Notes under the pieces: generated by a model
What the model was told of the DNA's origin: nothing
Database searches by the model: none
What the model saw: the letters and a program-made list of their open reading frames with translations, nothing else
Assembly: GCA_038501625.1 (NCBI GenBank)
Contig: JAZAYU010000205.1
Coordinates: 372,001-436,000 of the forward strand
Source of the DNA: Corbicula japonica
Taxonomy: Eukaryota; Mollusca; Bivalvia; Venerida; Cyrenidae
Direction of reading: 5' to 3'
DNA length: 64,000 nt
In this document: positions 1 to 10,587 of the stretch, one piece after another
Layout: the number at the start of each line of letters is the position of its first letter
How positions within the stretch are numbered: position 1 is the first letter of the stretch
Program-made: the position numbers and the translations under genes

Positions 1-425
1 TAGAAGAAGAACTTTCAAACTTATAGGCAATATTATGTTTAAGTCTTTTAAAAGGCATAACTCGGAAATATTGAAGCAGGGGTTATCGATCTTGTTGTCA
101 GAGATTGCTTTGTTTTTGGAAAAAATGATATATTTCAAGTATTATGATAAAATAGACATGAACTTTCAATGTTACATGGAACATTAAGTTCGATATGTAA
201 GTCATTTGAAAGGGCATAACAAAAAATAATATAACAACAGTGATCATTTTTGTTGTCGGAGATGGCTTTATACATGCATATGATATATTTTAATTATTAA
301 GTCAATAGGTCAAATACTTACAAACTTACAGGCAACATTAAGTTTCATATTTACGTCAAGGGGCTACAGGACAACGCAGCCGCCAACGCAGCCGCCGACG
401 ACGCCGCGGCCTCACAAAAGGATCC
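1..425. repeat. Partial ~155-bp tandem-repeat element with GC-rich end
   Basis: Degenerate units recur about every 150 bp (GGCATAAC near 52 and 223; GGCAA-ATTA phrases near 26 and 331). They run into a CpG-rich GCCGCC tract at about 375-412. The layout matches the element at 25380-26215, so this is probably the end of a related element cut by the window edge. No gene is visible. Confidence 0.5.
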
Positions 426-928
426 GTACGTGTATACATGCTGATGCAGGTGACACATTAATAAGCACTGTCATACAATGAATTTAACATCATTAAAAAC
501 CGATACAAAAATGTGTGACGAGAGCGAGCATATAAATTACACGGCGGAAATTCTAAATAAATACCAGGCGGGGCAGGACTTTTGATATTTCATTACATGC
601 TTTAAGGTAACTATAAAATGTTTGTTAATTAATGTCACATTATATTCTATTGGATCATACTGCCATGTAAAAATTGTCATATTTGTATATGGTGAGGGCC
701 AATTTTATAACGTGTTAAGCACTTGTGGCCCAAACCAATTTGCTTTAAATATTGGCAATAAAATATGTTTAAACTAAATACCAACATTCTAACGAAATTT
801 TTTTGTTAAAATGTCATGCTAATGACCGACTAGCTTTTTGGAAAGCTAAAACTTGTATATTCCATATTCGGGATAGGAATTTAAGACAAACTGAATTTTG
901 AACTTCAACCTGCACAATGTGTTCTGAA

Positions 929-1915
929 TAGGGATGGGAACGGATACCTAAATCACTATTCGGATAACCGTATCCGGTATCCGGATAATATCCGAATAAC
1001 CGTATCATTTTATCGACCACAGAAAATTTTGCTTATTTAATATTTTAAATTTAAAAAGCACAAACGTTACACCATACCGCGATCGTTTGAGTCCTCGGCC
1101 AACCTACCGGGTATATCATGGAAACAAAATATAAGTGAAAATTCGGACCCAATGACTTAACTTCTTAAGTCAATAACGAGTTGAAAAAAATTTAGCTACC
1201 GCGAAAAAGTACAAGAAAAGGTTCGATAAAATTGGAGTTTAATTTCACGTGGACGCTTGCAAGCGCATACATAATATTCTGTGTAACCAATTTATCGATA
1301 AATCACATGTATCGGGTTAAAATACGTGTAAAAGTTATGGTAATAGTTAATTGCATCATCTAATATTTTTGAATATCGGCGTCTAACGTTAAATGATTTT
1401 TTTCCTTTCAAGTCTTTAATGCGGTCATGTCAAAAAAACAAACTGTCAAGATTATATTCGCTCAAAATTCTGTTGCAATAAATTGTCAATAATCTGAGGT
1501 TTGTTCTCGTTAACGAAAATAATCAAGTTGTTGCAACTTGACAGGTGTCATTTAACACGTTCTGTTCAAGGTACACCAATCAACAAAACCAATCAACAAA
1601 ACAAAAGATCACGGTCTGGAATACAGATCTCCCGGTCTCCCAATTTACCACTATACAAACAATTAACACCTCTTTGTCAACCCTGCTGAGACATCCTGGT
1701 CGAGTTACGCCTGGGGAAAACCATGTCAGTATCGAGATTAGTGCAAGCAGTGTAGCGTGGTTTAGAACGATTTACCAGTTATATTTTACAAACCTTGAAC
1801 AAAATATTGAAACTAAATTCGTACGAATTTGAGGGTATTCGGATACGAGAATGGTATCCGGATACGATCTTCCTATAAGGATATTCGGTTATCTGGATAA
1901 CCGTTCCCATCCCTA
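929..1915. mobile_element. Non-autonomous hAT-like DNA transposon
   Basis: The element has 15-bp terminal inverted repeats (TAGGGATGGGAACGG at the left and its reverse complement at the right). An 8-bp direct repeat, GTTCTGAA, flanks it at 921-928 and 1916-1923. Subterminal GGATA/TATCC motifs are dense at both ends. An 8-bp duplication is the hallmark of the hAT superfamily. No transposase reading frame is present, so it would have moved using a transposase supplied elsewhere. Confidence 0.8.
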
Positions 1916-1923
1916 GTTCTGAA

Positions 1924-3545
1924 ACTTAAAACCTTTGCAATATATGCATTGTTTTTGGCCAGTCTCTAACATTTTATGGTGATTTTATATGAGCACAGGC
2001 CTCGACTGAAAAAATGGAATTTTTTCGGTTAAGGCATGCACAATTCATGGTTAAAATTTTGAGTTTGTTCTAGAAGTGTCCTCATCCTAAAAGCTCACAC
2101 AACATAAGCGATGAAAATGGTTAAAAATCAGATTAATTTGAATATTTTTTTTCTCATTTTAGGTTATTTTAATGACATCTTCAAACGTTTAAATAGTTGC
2201 CGATCTAAAAGTAAATATTCAAAGTGCAAACATTTATGTATTCATCTTTAAGATATATAAAACATAAAATTAAATATTTTAGGCCAAACATAGGCCTTCG
2301 TAAACCTGCTCCTTTATCTGAAATATGAAGCAAGTAAATGTAACATGATTGCAAAATTATCCACATATTTTTTGACTTCGTGAAAAAATAATATTGATTC
2401 TGATCAATGATCGCAAAAGCGTTGTTTGTGCCGCATGAAGACCATAAAACGTCGCCCTGTACATTCTATCAGTGCTCTTTTAGAGATTTTGAAGGCAATT
2501 GAGCTCGATATTTATATTAATTTAGCGACTTGCTATCAACCCAATGCTATGTAGCGCGGACAGTAATATGCATTTTTGTTACTACTCATGAACAGGCTCA
2601 GTCAAGCCGAGACTATTTTGATATTTGTCGTGTTCGGTTGCTTTTAAAACCACTTATACTTGTTTGTTCATATAATAACGTTTTGGGACAAGTTTGAGGT
2701 TGATACACCTTACAGTTTGTTTTATGACGGTTCCAACGCGATAACCTCTCCGTTTCTCATTTTCGTTACTTAATTATTTTTGGTTTCTATTTTGCATTTA
2801 ATCATTTGTAACCCAGGCCCTCTGTTCCCCTCTACTTTTTGGGTGTGTGGATAGACTGTCTTCTAAAATTTGCAATTTTGATATGCAAATGTTACTTTTT
2901 AAAGTCCCCTTTTTCATCTATTGCAGTGCCTAAAACATATAACAGAATATGTTAACATAAAATGGGGGTTTCGCTGTGCAGTTAAATCTTATGTCGAACC
3001 TGATTTTATGAAAATACAGTAAAAATTATACTAAATAATTAAATAATTTTTTGTAAGAATATGGGCCACAGTAACTGATATTGTTTGTTTAGAATTGTCT
3101 AAATTTCATGTAAATTACAATATATACAGGTCTACATTTCGATAATTAAGTACAAACCAAAAATAAAACCAAAACTGTTTAATAAATCTTTGAAATACAT
3201 CTTTGAAACTCTTTGTCATGAGTACTTTTAAAGTTAATTTCTGTTGTTATTTTTTTCAAGTATTCGAATTCTGTTCCACCTTAACGCGGTGTTTTGTTTT
3301 TCAGGGTCAGTGACGTCGGGGAAATAGTTGGATGATTAACGACAGAATGTAAATATTCAAAGACTAAATATATCCTAAGATAAGACTTTGAAAATGTTCC
3401 AAGGCTGCAGAAAAAAGCAAAATAAAAAAATGGATCAATTGAGTTTTGTAATTATATTGCTATAATTACCTTTTAATTGCCGAATAAATGTTTAGCCCAA
3501 ATCTAATATTATCCCATTCTAGAAATAAATCATATCAGCTTTACC
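1924..3545. other. AT-rich stretch without a recognised gene
   Basis: No coding exon is seen. The only recognisable items are a degenerate reverse-orientation F4 fragment near 2575-2680 and weak F1-like sequence near 2810-2870. Confidence 0.5.
2575..2680 (-). repeat. F4 repeat fragment, reverse orientation
   Basis: On the minus strand this reads as the F4 head (AACCGAACACGACAAAT, then a GCTTGACTGAGCCTGTTCATGAG stretch). It is degenerate. Confidence 0.55.
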
Positions 3546-3548
3546 AGC

Positions 3549-3722
3549 CATACCATACCATACCATACCATACCATACCATACCATACCATACCATACCA
3601 TACCATACCATACCATACCATACCATACCATACCATACCATACCATACCATACCATACCATACCATACCATACCATACCATACCATACCATACCATACCA
3701 TACCATACCATACCATACCATA
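3549..3722. repeat. (CCATA)n pentanucleotide satellite
   Basis: About 35 uninterrupted copies of a 5-bp unit span roughly 174 bp. Because 5 is not a multiple of 3, every frame stays open and gives artefactual Tyr/His/Thr/Ile/Pro peptides. Isolated relatives of the unit reappear around 4905-4975, beyond the Tc1 relic. Confidence 0.97.
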
Positions 3723-3763
3723 ATAAAAGGAGCGCAAATATCGACGATGGATTTACGCAAAAG

Positions 3764-4372
3764 ACCTGCCAGACGACCAATGCTGACCGTAGCTAACCGG
3801 AGACCTCGCTAAGACTGTGCCCAGGAACACGTAACTTGGCATCTGCGCCACTGGCGGCCTGTGCTCTTGATAGACGAGAACCCTTCCATGTTTCGATCTT
3901 TGAAAGGCGTGTGAGGGTATGGCGTCGCCGAGAAGAAAGGTATTCGGAATGTAACATTATTCCATATGACAGGTTTGGCGGTTGGTCAGTTATGGTGTTG
4001 GCAATGATATTAATAAACAGGCGCACAGTTCTTCATGTCATTCCAGGAGGTAGCCACGAGGCCCTAAGATATCGGTACGAAATCCTGGAACCAATCGTTC
4101 GGCTATATAATGGTGCAATAATGAAAGTTTTCGTTTCGTTCAAGATAATGCTCGACGAGTACACGCAGTAAGAATCGTCCGGAACTCATTTGATGAAGAA
4201 GTTATCGGGGACATAAACTGGCAAGCGAGGTCTCCAGACCTCAACCATAAAGAGCAAGTCTGGGACATGCTTTCTCGTAGACTTTCATTGCGTCCGAACC
4301 CTGTGCAGAACGTTCGTGAGCTTTTTCATGATCTTGTAGCAGAATGGGATACAATAACACTGTGACATGATC
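3764..4372 (+). pseudogene. Tc1/mariner-type transposase relic
   Basis: Reading across several frames gives the central and C-terminal part of a Tc1-family DDE transposase. The visible pieces are RRPMLT near the start, VRVWRRR..RY and DRFGGWSVMV in the middle, ALRYRYEILEPIV, an 'xQDNAR'-like patch, and a W-ARSPDLN..E..WD motif that holds the third catalytic acid. Frameshifts and stops separate these blocks, and the N-terminal DNA-binding part is missing. The 5' side abuts the (CCATA)n tract. It is a dead copy. Confidence 0.8.
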
Positions 4373-4389
4373 TGATCAGACCTGGGTTG

Positions 4390-4525
4390 AAGGTTATAAA
4401 ACTGAGCATGGAAACCAGTCTCAAATCTCAAGCATCTGATTAGCTGAAATGGCAACTGGTCGCAATTTCAGCCAATCAGATGCTTGAGATTTGAGACTGG
4501 TTTCCATGCTCAGTTTTATAACCTT
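4390..4525. repeat. F3 palindromic foldback element (type copy)
   Basis: This is a nearly perfect 136-bp inverted repeat with AAGGTTATAAAACTGAGCAT at the left and its complement at the right, with almost no loop. As RNA or single-stranded DNA it would form a ~65-bp hairpin. The same palindrome recurs at 30606-30721 and 45752-45893, with half or decayed copies at 6363-6470 and 22948-23045. Confidence 0.9.
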
Positions 4526-6360
4526 GGGCACTGTCATCAGGAGCATTCCCAGGCGATGCAGAGAGTGCCTTAACGCCAGAGGAGGATACACTTATTATTA
4601 CTGATACTGGCTATCAAACTTTTTCCAGAACTGAATCTGCTTTTACAGACATTGCTTGTTCTCATGTAAGTCCATATTTTTCAAATTTAATGTGATAGTG
4701 TTTATATCCTGGACACTGTCTCTGTTCAGGAACGTGTCTGTTGGCTATGAAAATGCCGATTTGTTTTTGTGAAAGGAAATATATTGTTTTTTTCTGTAAA
4801 ATATATTCATAAATTTACTGATCCTGTATGGTATTTTTACATTATATTAGCGCTCCCTTAATTATTTTGAGCACTGTACCAAACCCCACTAGAAGACACC
4901 GCAACTCAACATATCATACCAAGCCATACCATACTATTCCATACGTCATACGATGCCATACTATACAACATACGAGCATCGATCAATACGTAGTTTTACT
5001 ATTCACTGTCTTAATATCTCAACCGCAATCTCCTTATTTTGTAATTTTTATTAAGTTAACCCTTTTCACTTTAGGATGTCATAAACGGTTTTTAGTCTAC
5101 TTGTAAGAAATATTACACAGGCCTGTTTATCTTAATTATAACAGATTAAGTCAGAATATGGATTAATAGAGAATGTGTAATTCAATTGAAAGGAACACGA
5201 CGATATAATTTTTTTATATAAAACTGCTGATTAACGATAATTTAATATTATTTGCCTGTCACGTGACTGCCTTATTATCGTTAATCTACAATATACTATT
5301 TAATTGAAATTGTTCGATTTATAGCCCACTGCAGGTATTTAACGCTCTGTTTGGTTTGCTTTAAATTTAAACAAATTTAACTCTGGTCTTAACCAGTGAA
5401 ATCGTCCTATCGACGTAACGATGAATATGTACTTCCGGGTATTTGTGTAGTACTACGTGATTGCAATAGAAGTGGTTTAGTTTAAACTTATTTAATTTAC
5501 ATCAATTGTGAAACAGGTTATTCCAACATATTTATCTCGCTCAGTGAATGCCTACTGGGTTGCCAACCAGTACTCGCGCCAAATGTGGATTAGGAAGACT
5601 GCAGACGAAGTGTTATTATGTCGGCAGTTACTTTACTTAACACTTAAGGTACTGTAATTTGGTTAATAAGATTAATAAAAACGCATTATCGTTTTGACAA
5701 AGGAGTGCAAGTTAATTTGTTTAAGGTTTTATTATTGATTTTTAATGCTACATTAACAGGACAATTAATAAGTTGACGTGAATTAATTGAGTTAAATAGA
5801 AAAACAATATTTTTCAAATAATTAATAAAGTTACTTAAAACAATATTGAATATGGAACTTTTTGGAGAATTATCGGAATTCTTGGTTAGATGTATTAAGG
5901 TTTGATTGTTTTATTGACTACAAATAAGTAAACTCAAATTTTATTGTGTTTTTAATACAATATTACAATTAACTTTTAACTGATTTTGGATAAGATGACA
6001 ATCACGTGATGCTTTGCTTATATAACAATTACTAAAAAATCCTAATTATTAACAATTTTTATCTTTAAGTTATTGCATATAGAAGTGAGTTGATAATTTT
6101 TTCCGGTGAGGTATTCTCAGTAAAGGAACATATTAATGTGTTTGCTGATGTAGAATATAATCTGTCAGGCAAGTGACTGTCTAGTTATCGTTTATGTACT
6201 ACCCAAGAAAAATCTTGCTTGAGTAAGTTTTCTCTTTGGGATAAAATAACTTTTTGCTTTCCCAGGATGGCTATAAATACAGTAAATTCCATACAGTTTT
6301 CGACTGTGCATATTGATTAGACTACCATATACCATGACGATGGTAGGAGCGCAATATTTA
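4526..6360. other. AT-rich stretch without a recognised gene
   Basis: No exon or RNA gene is seen. Scattered CCATAC-like units occur at 4905-4975. Confidence 0.45.
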
Positions 6361-6362
6361 CA

Positions 6363-6470
6363 GGTCCCAAGGTTATAAAACTGAGGATGGAAACCATTCT
6401 GAAATCTCAAGCAACTGATTGGCTGAAATGGCAATTGATCGCCATTTCAGCTGGTCAAATGCTTGCGGAA
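6363..6470. repeat. F3 foldback copy, decayed
   Basis: The left arm (AAGGTTATAAAACTGAGGAT to GGCTGAAATGGC) is complete. The right arm is truncated after the loop. Confidence 0.7.
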
Positions 6471-6582
6471 AGAGACACATAAATTTATGATATTGTGTAA
6501 GAGGGCATTGCGGTGATTATGAACGTGATTTTATTGAAATGACAAGAAAACAGTAAACAAACAACGTTTAAACTCGATCTTA

Positions 6583-7030
6583 TTTTTGCCACTGACCATT
6601 TAAGTGGTAAACCCTCGGGTTTCCTTTCTTGTTTAGGGCATGTCACGGGAAAAGGTACCGTACCTTCTGTCAATTTTAGTGATATTTTAGTTTTTAATAA
6701 ATTTTGAAAGAACTTACAACTATAAATCAATTTCTTATGACTAAAATGTGATTTTGTTACACATGTTGACAACAAAATTGTATTTTTACCGCGAAATGCA
6801 TAATAAATAATGTCGTCCGCTCAAATTTATGACGTCATTTCAAAGATGGTCGTCAACTGTCGGAAGGTACCTATTTTCCCGTGACGCGCCTCGTATATTG
6901 TTTGTGGTGTCTATTTTGAAATTGATTATTGTATTAACCATGATCTTTCTTCCTCTTCATTTTTTAGCCCTGTGGTGAGGTTGTGTCTTCTGTATTTGGT
7001 CATTCCTGATATGCATATTTCACTTTTTTG
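6583..7030 (-). repeat. F1 repeat copy split by an F2 MITE
   Basis: F1 sequence in minus orientation (CACTGACCATT..GGTAAACCC before the MITE; TGTTTGTGGTGTC..TCCTGATATGCATATTTCAC after it). Comparison with intact F1 copies shows the MITE at 6635-6892 sits inside it. Confidence 0.7.
6635..6892. mobile_element. F2 MITE, diverged copy
   Basis: The ends match the F2 terminal repeats with mutations (GGGCATGTCACGGGAAAAGG at the left; TTCCCGTGACGCGCC at the right). Its interior matches the copies at 9367 and 22560. There is no coding capacity. Confidence 0.8.
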
Positions 7031-7279
7031 GCATAATTTAGAAAGTATAAAAACTTCTTTAATAAATCTGTGTATGTAGCAAGGGAGTAAAAAAATTGTC
7101 CACTTCATTTGCGTTTTGTTGAAAGGGGCAGTGTCCGACCAAAAACACACTGGATCCTGCACTATCTTCGAATATATTCAAGCAAGGTTAAAATAATAAA
7201 TCATCTCTAAATTTTATGTTTACATATTTAACTTAATAGCCGAAAATGTCAAATTGTATTTTGGGTCAACAATGCAATT

Positions 7280-7405
7280 ATATCCTAACGAATTCCAGCT
7301 TACATGTAACAAAGCAAACAATTCAGAAAAGAAAGCAAACTTCCTTGATCTTAATCAGTGTCCTAACGACTAAAATACGTGCATGATCAAAACGATGAGT
7401 TGTAC
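7280..7405 (+). pseudogene. Reverse-transcriptase fragment
   Basis: The conceptual translation resembles part of the RT relic at 50030-51330: an xQL..NKAN.SEK.ANFLDLN phrase followed by a TTKI..KR phrase. Frame breaks are present. It is a short 5'- and 3'-truncated piece. Confidence 0.6.
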
Positions 7406-7680
7406 TTGTTGGTTTATACTAGAACCTGTTGGAGACAACTGTGAAAGTTGTTTCACCCTGTAACCTGGGAGGAACCCCCAGTGACAAATTGTTTTGCCCG
7501 TTCCAAGGCGGCAACCCATTAGGTTCAAATTTTCGTTAATTGTTTGTGCTGTCTTTTGTTTTGACTTTTTTGAAATTGACCATTTTAATAACACATGCTC
7601 TCCTTTCCTCTCTGTTTTTAGGCTGCATGGGGAGTCTGTGTTTTTAGTGTGACTTTCTGATATGCATTTTGCACTTTTCT
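7390..7680 (-). repeat. F1 repeat copy
   Basis: Minus-orientation F1 without its far end: GTACTTGTTGG..AGAACCTG, the GTTCCAAGGCGG core, and the terminal CTGATATGCAT..CACTTTT. Confidence 0.7.
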
Positions 7681-7689
7681 TTAATTACT

Positions 7690-8770
7690 AGGTGCACCTC
7701 TTTAGAAGTGAATTATAAAAAATGAAATAAATTAGGCTCTACATTAGTGACAATTTTTACACAGCCTACCATATATCAACCAGCGAGGACAATAATATTG
7801 ACTGCCTTTTCTCTCGAGACATCTTATTTATTATTCATGGCTAACACTAAAGCAATTTAAAAACTGAGTATTATATTACAATTTATAACAATTCCTTACT
7901 TGATGTAGTGTATGATCATATTAACATTGAAATAAGTACACTGTATATCTATTCTTTTTCTATGAAACTATAGCTTGGCAAACGGCTACATGTTTCTATT
8001 TAGATTAATTTAATAATAATTTTACCTATTTTATTAAAGTATGTTCTTTTATTTTTTCATTATGAATTCTGTTGAGCCATTACATGTTCTGGGAGCTTAG
8101 GAACTTTTTAATGTAAAGACAGAAAAACGAATTGCCCGTCAGAGTTCGTTTTAAGGGGAGGGGGGTGTGGGGGTGGGGGGGGGGGTGGGGGGGTTAATTT
8201 TTGGATAAAGGATATAATATTATATATTACACAACATAGGGAATTGAGCCAGGCAAATAAAAATGTTGAGACGAGATAGTTCATGCAAGATTACAAGTTA
8301 GATCGTTAAAGTTAAATTTGCAACGTTACTGGACGGATAGGGATGGCCGACGTGCAAAGGAGAAATAACAACAATCAATAACAAATTAAAAAATACTTAT
8401 ATTCATTTTGTTTAAAACTCTACTTTTTTAACATGAATAATAATCTTTACCAAACACAACTTAAAATTGATTTTTAAACATTATACTTCATTGTCATATC
8501 TTGAACATTAAACGTACATGTACATGTAACCGCCTATATTTTTAAAACCGGGAAAATGGATTAACGTAAGATTCCTTCGGAAACTTGTTTCTAGATTCTA
8601 AAACCTAATTTTGACTATATACCTTTATGTACTTGTAATATGCTATAATTATGGTAAATAAATATTGTTTTAACTAAAAGTTAGATCATTGTGTGCAATG
8701 ATGGCAATGATAATTGCTGTAACAGATACTGAAAATGTTGAGTATCCTTATAAATCTTATGTATTCCGTA
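7690..8770. other. AT-rich stretch with a G-run tract
   Basis: No gene is recognised. A G-rich tract occupies 8154-8194. Confidence 0.45.
8154..8194 (+). repeat. Poly-G tract, potential G-quadruplex
   Basis: Five or more runs of four to twelve G separated by single A, T or TGT spacers. This fits the general G-quadruplex pattern many times over. Confidence 0.75.
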
Positions 8771-8771
8771 A

Positions 8772-9335
8772 GATTGTAGCTTTTTTCAGCACCTCTCAAA
8801 GAAATTGATGAAAAATGAACTTTGAAAAGCAACCAAACACGATCAAAAGAAAACAAATATTGCAGATTGTAGCTTTTTTCAGCACCTCTCAAAGAAATTG
8901 ATGAAAAATGAACTTTGAAAAGCAACCAAACACGATCAAAAGAAAACAAATATTGCAGATTGTAGCTTTTTTCAGCACCTCTCAAAGAAATTGATGAAAA
9001 ATGAACTTTGAAAAGCAACCAAACACGATCAAAAGAAAACAAATATTGCAGATTGTAGCTTTTTTCAGCACCTCTCAAAGAAATTGATGAAAAATGAACT
9101 TTGAAAAGCAACCAAACACGATCAAAAGAAAACAAATATTGCAGATTGTAGCTTTTTTCAGCACCTCTCAAAGAAATTGATAAAAAATGAACTTTGAAAA
9201 GCAACCAAACACGATCAAAAGAAAACAAATATTGCAGATTGTAGCTTTTTTCAGCACCTCTCAAAGAAATTGATGAAAAATGAACTTTGAAAAGCAACCA
9301 AACACGATCAAAAGAAAACAAATATTGCAGGCTCG
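8772..9335 (+). repeat. 93-bp tandem array, about six units (F4 head)
   Basis: Six near-identical 93-bp units begin ATTGTAGCTTTTTTCAGCAC and end CAAATATTGCAG. The final unit continues into unique F4 sequence (GCTCGGTTTGACTGACTCTG). The second half of each unit equals the start of dispersed F4 copies, so the array is an amplified F4 leader. Because 93 is divisible by 3, a spurious 211-residue minus-strand frame runs through it. Confidence 0.9.
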
Positions 9336-9690
9336 GTTTGACTGACTCTGTTCATGAGCAGTAATAGGGGCGCGCCACGGGAAAAGGTACCTTCGGTCAT
9401 ATTTTGTGACATTTTAGTTGTTACTAAATTTAGAAAGAACTTACAACTACTTATAAATTTCTCATAACTATCAAGTGCTTTTCTTTCACATCTTGACAAT
9501 AAAATAATATTTTTAACGCGAAATGCATAATAATGAATGTCGTTTGCTCAACTTTATGACGTCATTTCAAGGATTGACGTCAACTGTCCGAAGGTACCTT
9601 TTCCCGTGACGCGCCCCAATAGAAATGCAAATTACTGTCCACGCCGCTTAGACCCGAGTTGAGCGCAACTCATTATTTCACAGATTTATT
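9336..9690 (+). repeat. F4 repeat body interrupted by an F2 MITE
   Basis: The unique F4 body (GCTCGGTTTGACTG..TTCATGAGCAGTAAT, resuming at AGAAATGCAAATTACTG..GTTGAGCGCAACTCA) is split by the MITE at 9367-9617. Other F4 copies supply the uninterrupted sequence. Confidence 0.85.
9367..9617. mobile_element. F2 MITE, intact 251-bp copy
   Basis: The ~30-bp terminal inverted repeats start GGGGCGCG.CACGGGAAAAG. The target duplication is AATA: the left flank ends CAGTAATA and the right flank begins AATAGAAATG. Uninserted F4 copies read CAGTAATAGAAA or similar, which confirms a 4-bp duplication. No open frame is plausible as a transposase. Confidence 0.9.
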
Positions 9691-9814
9691 AGATAAATGC
9701 ATATTTCTTAACGCCATTCAAAGGGTGCAATAAATAGCACTTATTACATGTAAGTGAAGACTTTTTCAGCCTCCAAAAGGCACATTAAACAGTGCTACTG
9801 CGATATTTAAATAG

Positions 9815-9885
9815 ATGAAAAGAAAGACTTAAAAACCACCGAACACGTCGATTAATCAAAATATTGCAGGCTCGATTATAATCGG
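9815..9885 (+). repeat. F4 head fragment
   Basis: AAAAACCACCGAACACG..AATATTGCAGGCTCG immediately precedes the first recognised exon of gene A. Confidence 0.6.
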
Positions 9886-9905
9886 TGATTTTGATATATT
9901 TACAG

Positions 9906-10587
9906 AGATGGACGAGCTAAACGATTACGAAGAGGTACTCCCACCTATACCGGTTCGTGCCCCTGCTAAACCATTAACTCAGTCAGGTAACGTTAAAGAG
10001 AAGATTGACAGAAAGAAGAAAGATGCAACTGGTAGCAATTTCAAAACCGATGACACAAGTGACGACAAACACAATGTAAAGGATAAATACAGAACTTTGC
10101 CGCCTGGTCTTTCCACTTCATTGCCAGCAATTCATAAGCACAAATCGAAAACAGACGAACATGTTGGTTTTGGAGCGAAGCTGCTACGCGGTTTAAGGAG
10201 GTTGATAAGTTCTGATCCTGAGGACAAAACCAAGCAACACCATTCTGACAAAGAACATAAAACTGAAGTTAAACGACCGCAAAATGAATATCAAGTTAAT
10301 CTTTCAAATAAAAATGCAAAGAAACCAGTGAGATCTAGAAGCCACCCAGACCTAGAATCGTGGGTGCTTCCAAACAGTGGAAGTGAAGACAATAAAGACA
10401 AAAATAGTTCGGATGAAGATGGTGTCTTCCGGTTAGATGGAATACCGGATATGACGTGTTTAGACAATCGTGCACCTGTTTCAGTTCCCGAGAAAAAAGA
10501 CGAAGATTATATCAATGTTCAAGAAGAAGGTCTGGTGCCACCCAGAGAATATTCGGAGCCTTACGAAGTCTCAGATCTTAAATTGAA
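9906..10587 (+). CDS. Gene A exon with candidate start
   Basis: Encodes residues 1-226 plus two bases if the ATG at 9908 is used. It carries LPPIPV near the N-terminus, a basic patch around residues 80-100, an SRSHPDLESW phrase near 140-155, the first YINV (Tyr201) and REYSEPYEV. The exon ends phase 2 at GTAAGTAA. Confidence 0.8.

Noticed and set aside
3488..3796. Open frames of 72-102 residues on both strands made of YHTIP or MVWYG repeats
   Set aside because: They are produced by the (CCATA)n satellite, which stays open in all frames; there is no start context, domain or conservation to support coding.
8686..9321. 211-residue minus-strand frame with a 31-residue repeat
   Set aside because: It is a by-product of the 93-bp tandem array (a multiple of three). 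The unit is the leader of a dispersed non-coding repeat.
8772..9330. CRISPR-like regular direct repeats
   Set aside because: Units are contiguous with no unique spacers, and the genome is eukaryotic. The same applies to the 107-bp and 47-bp arrays.
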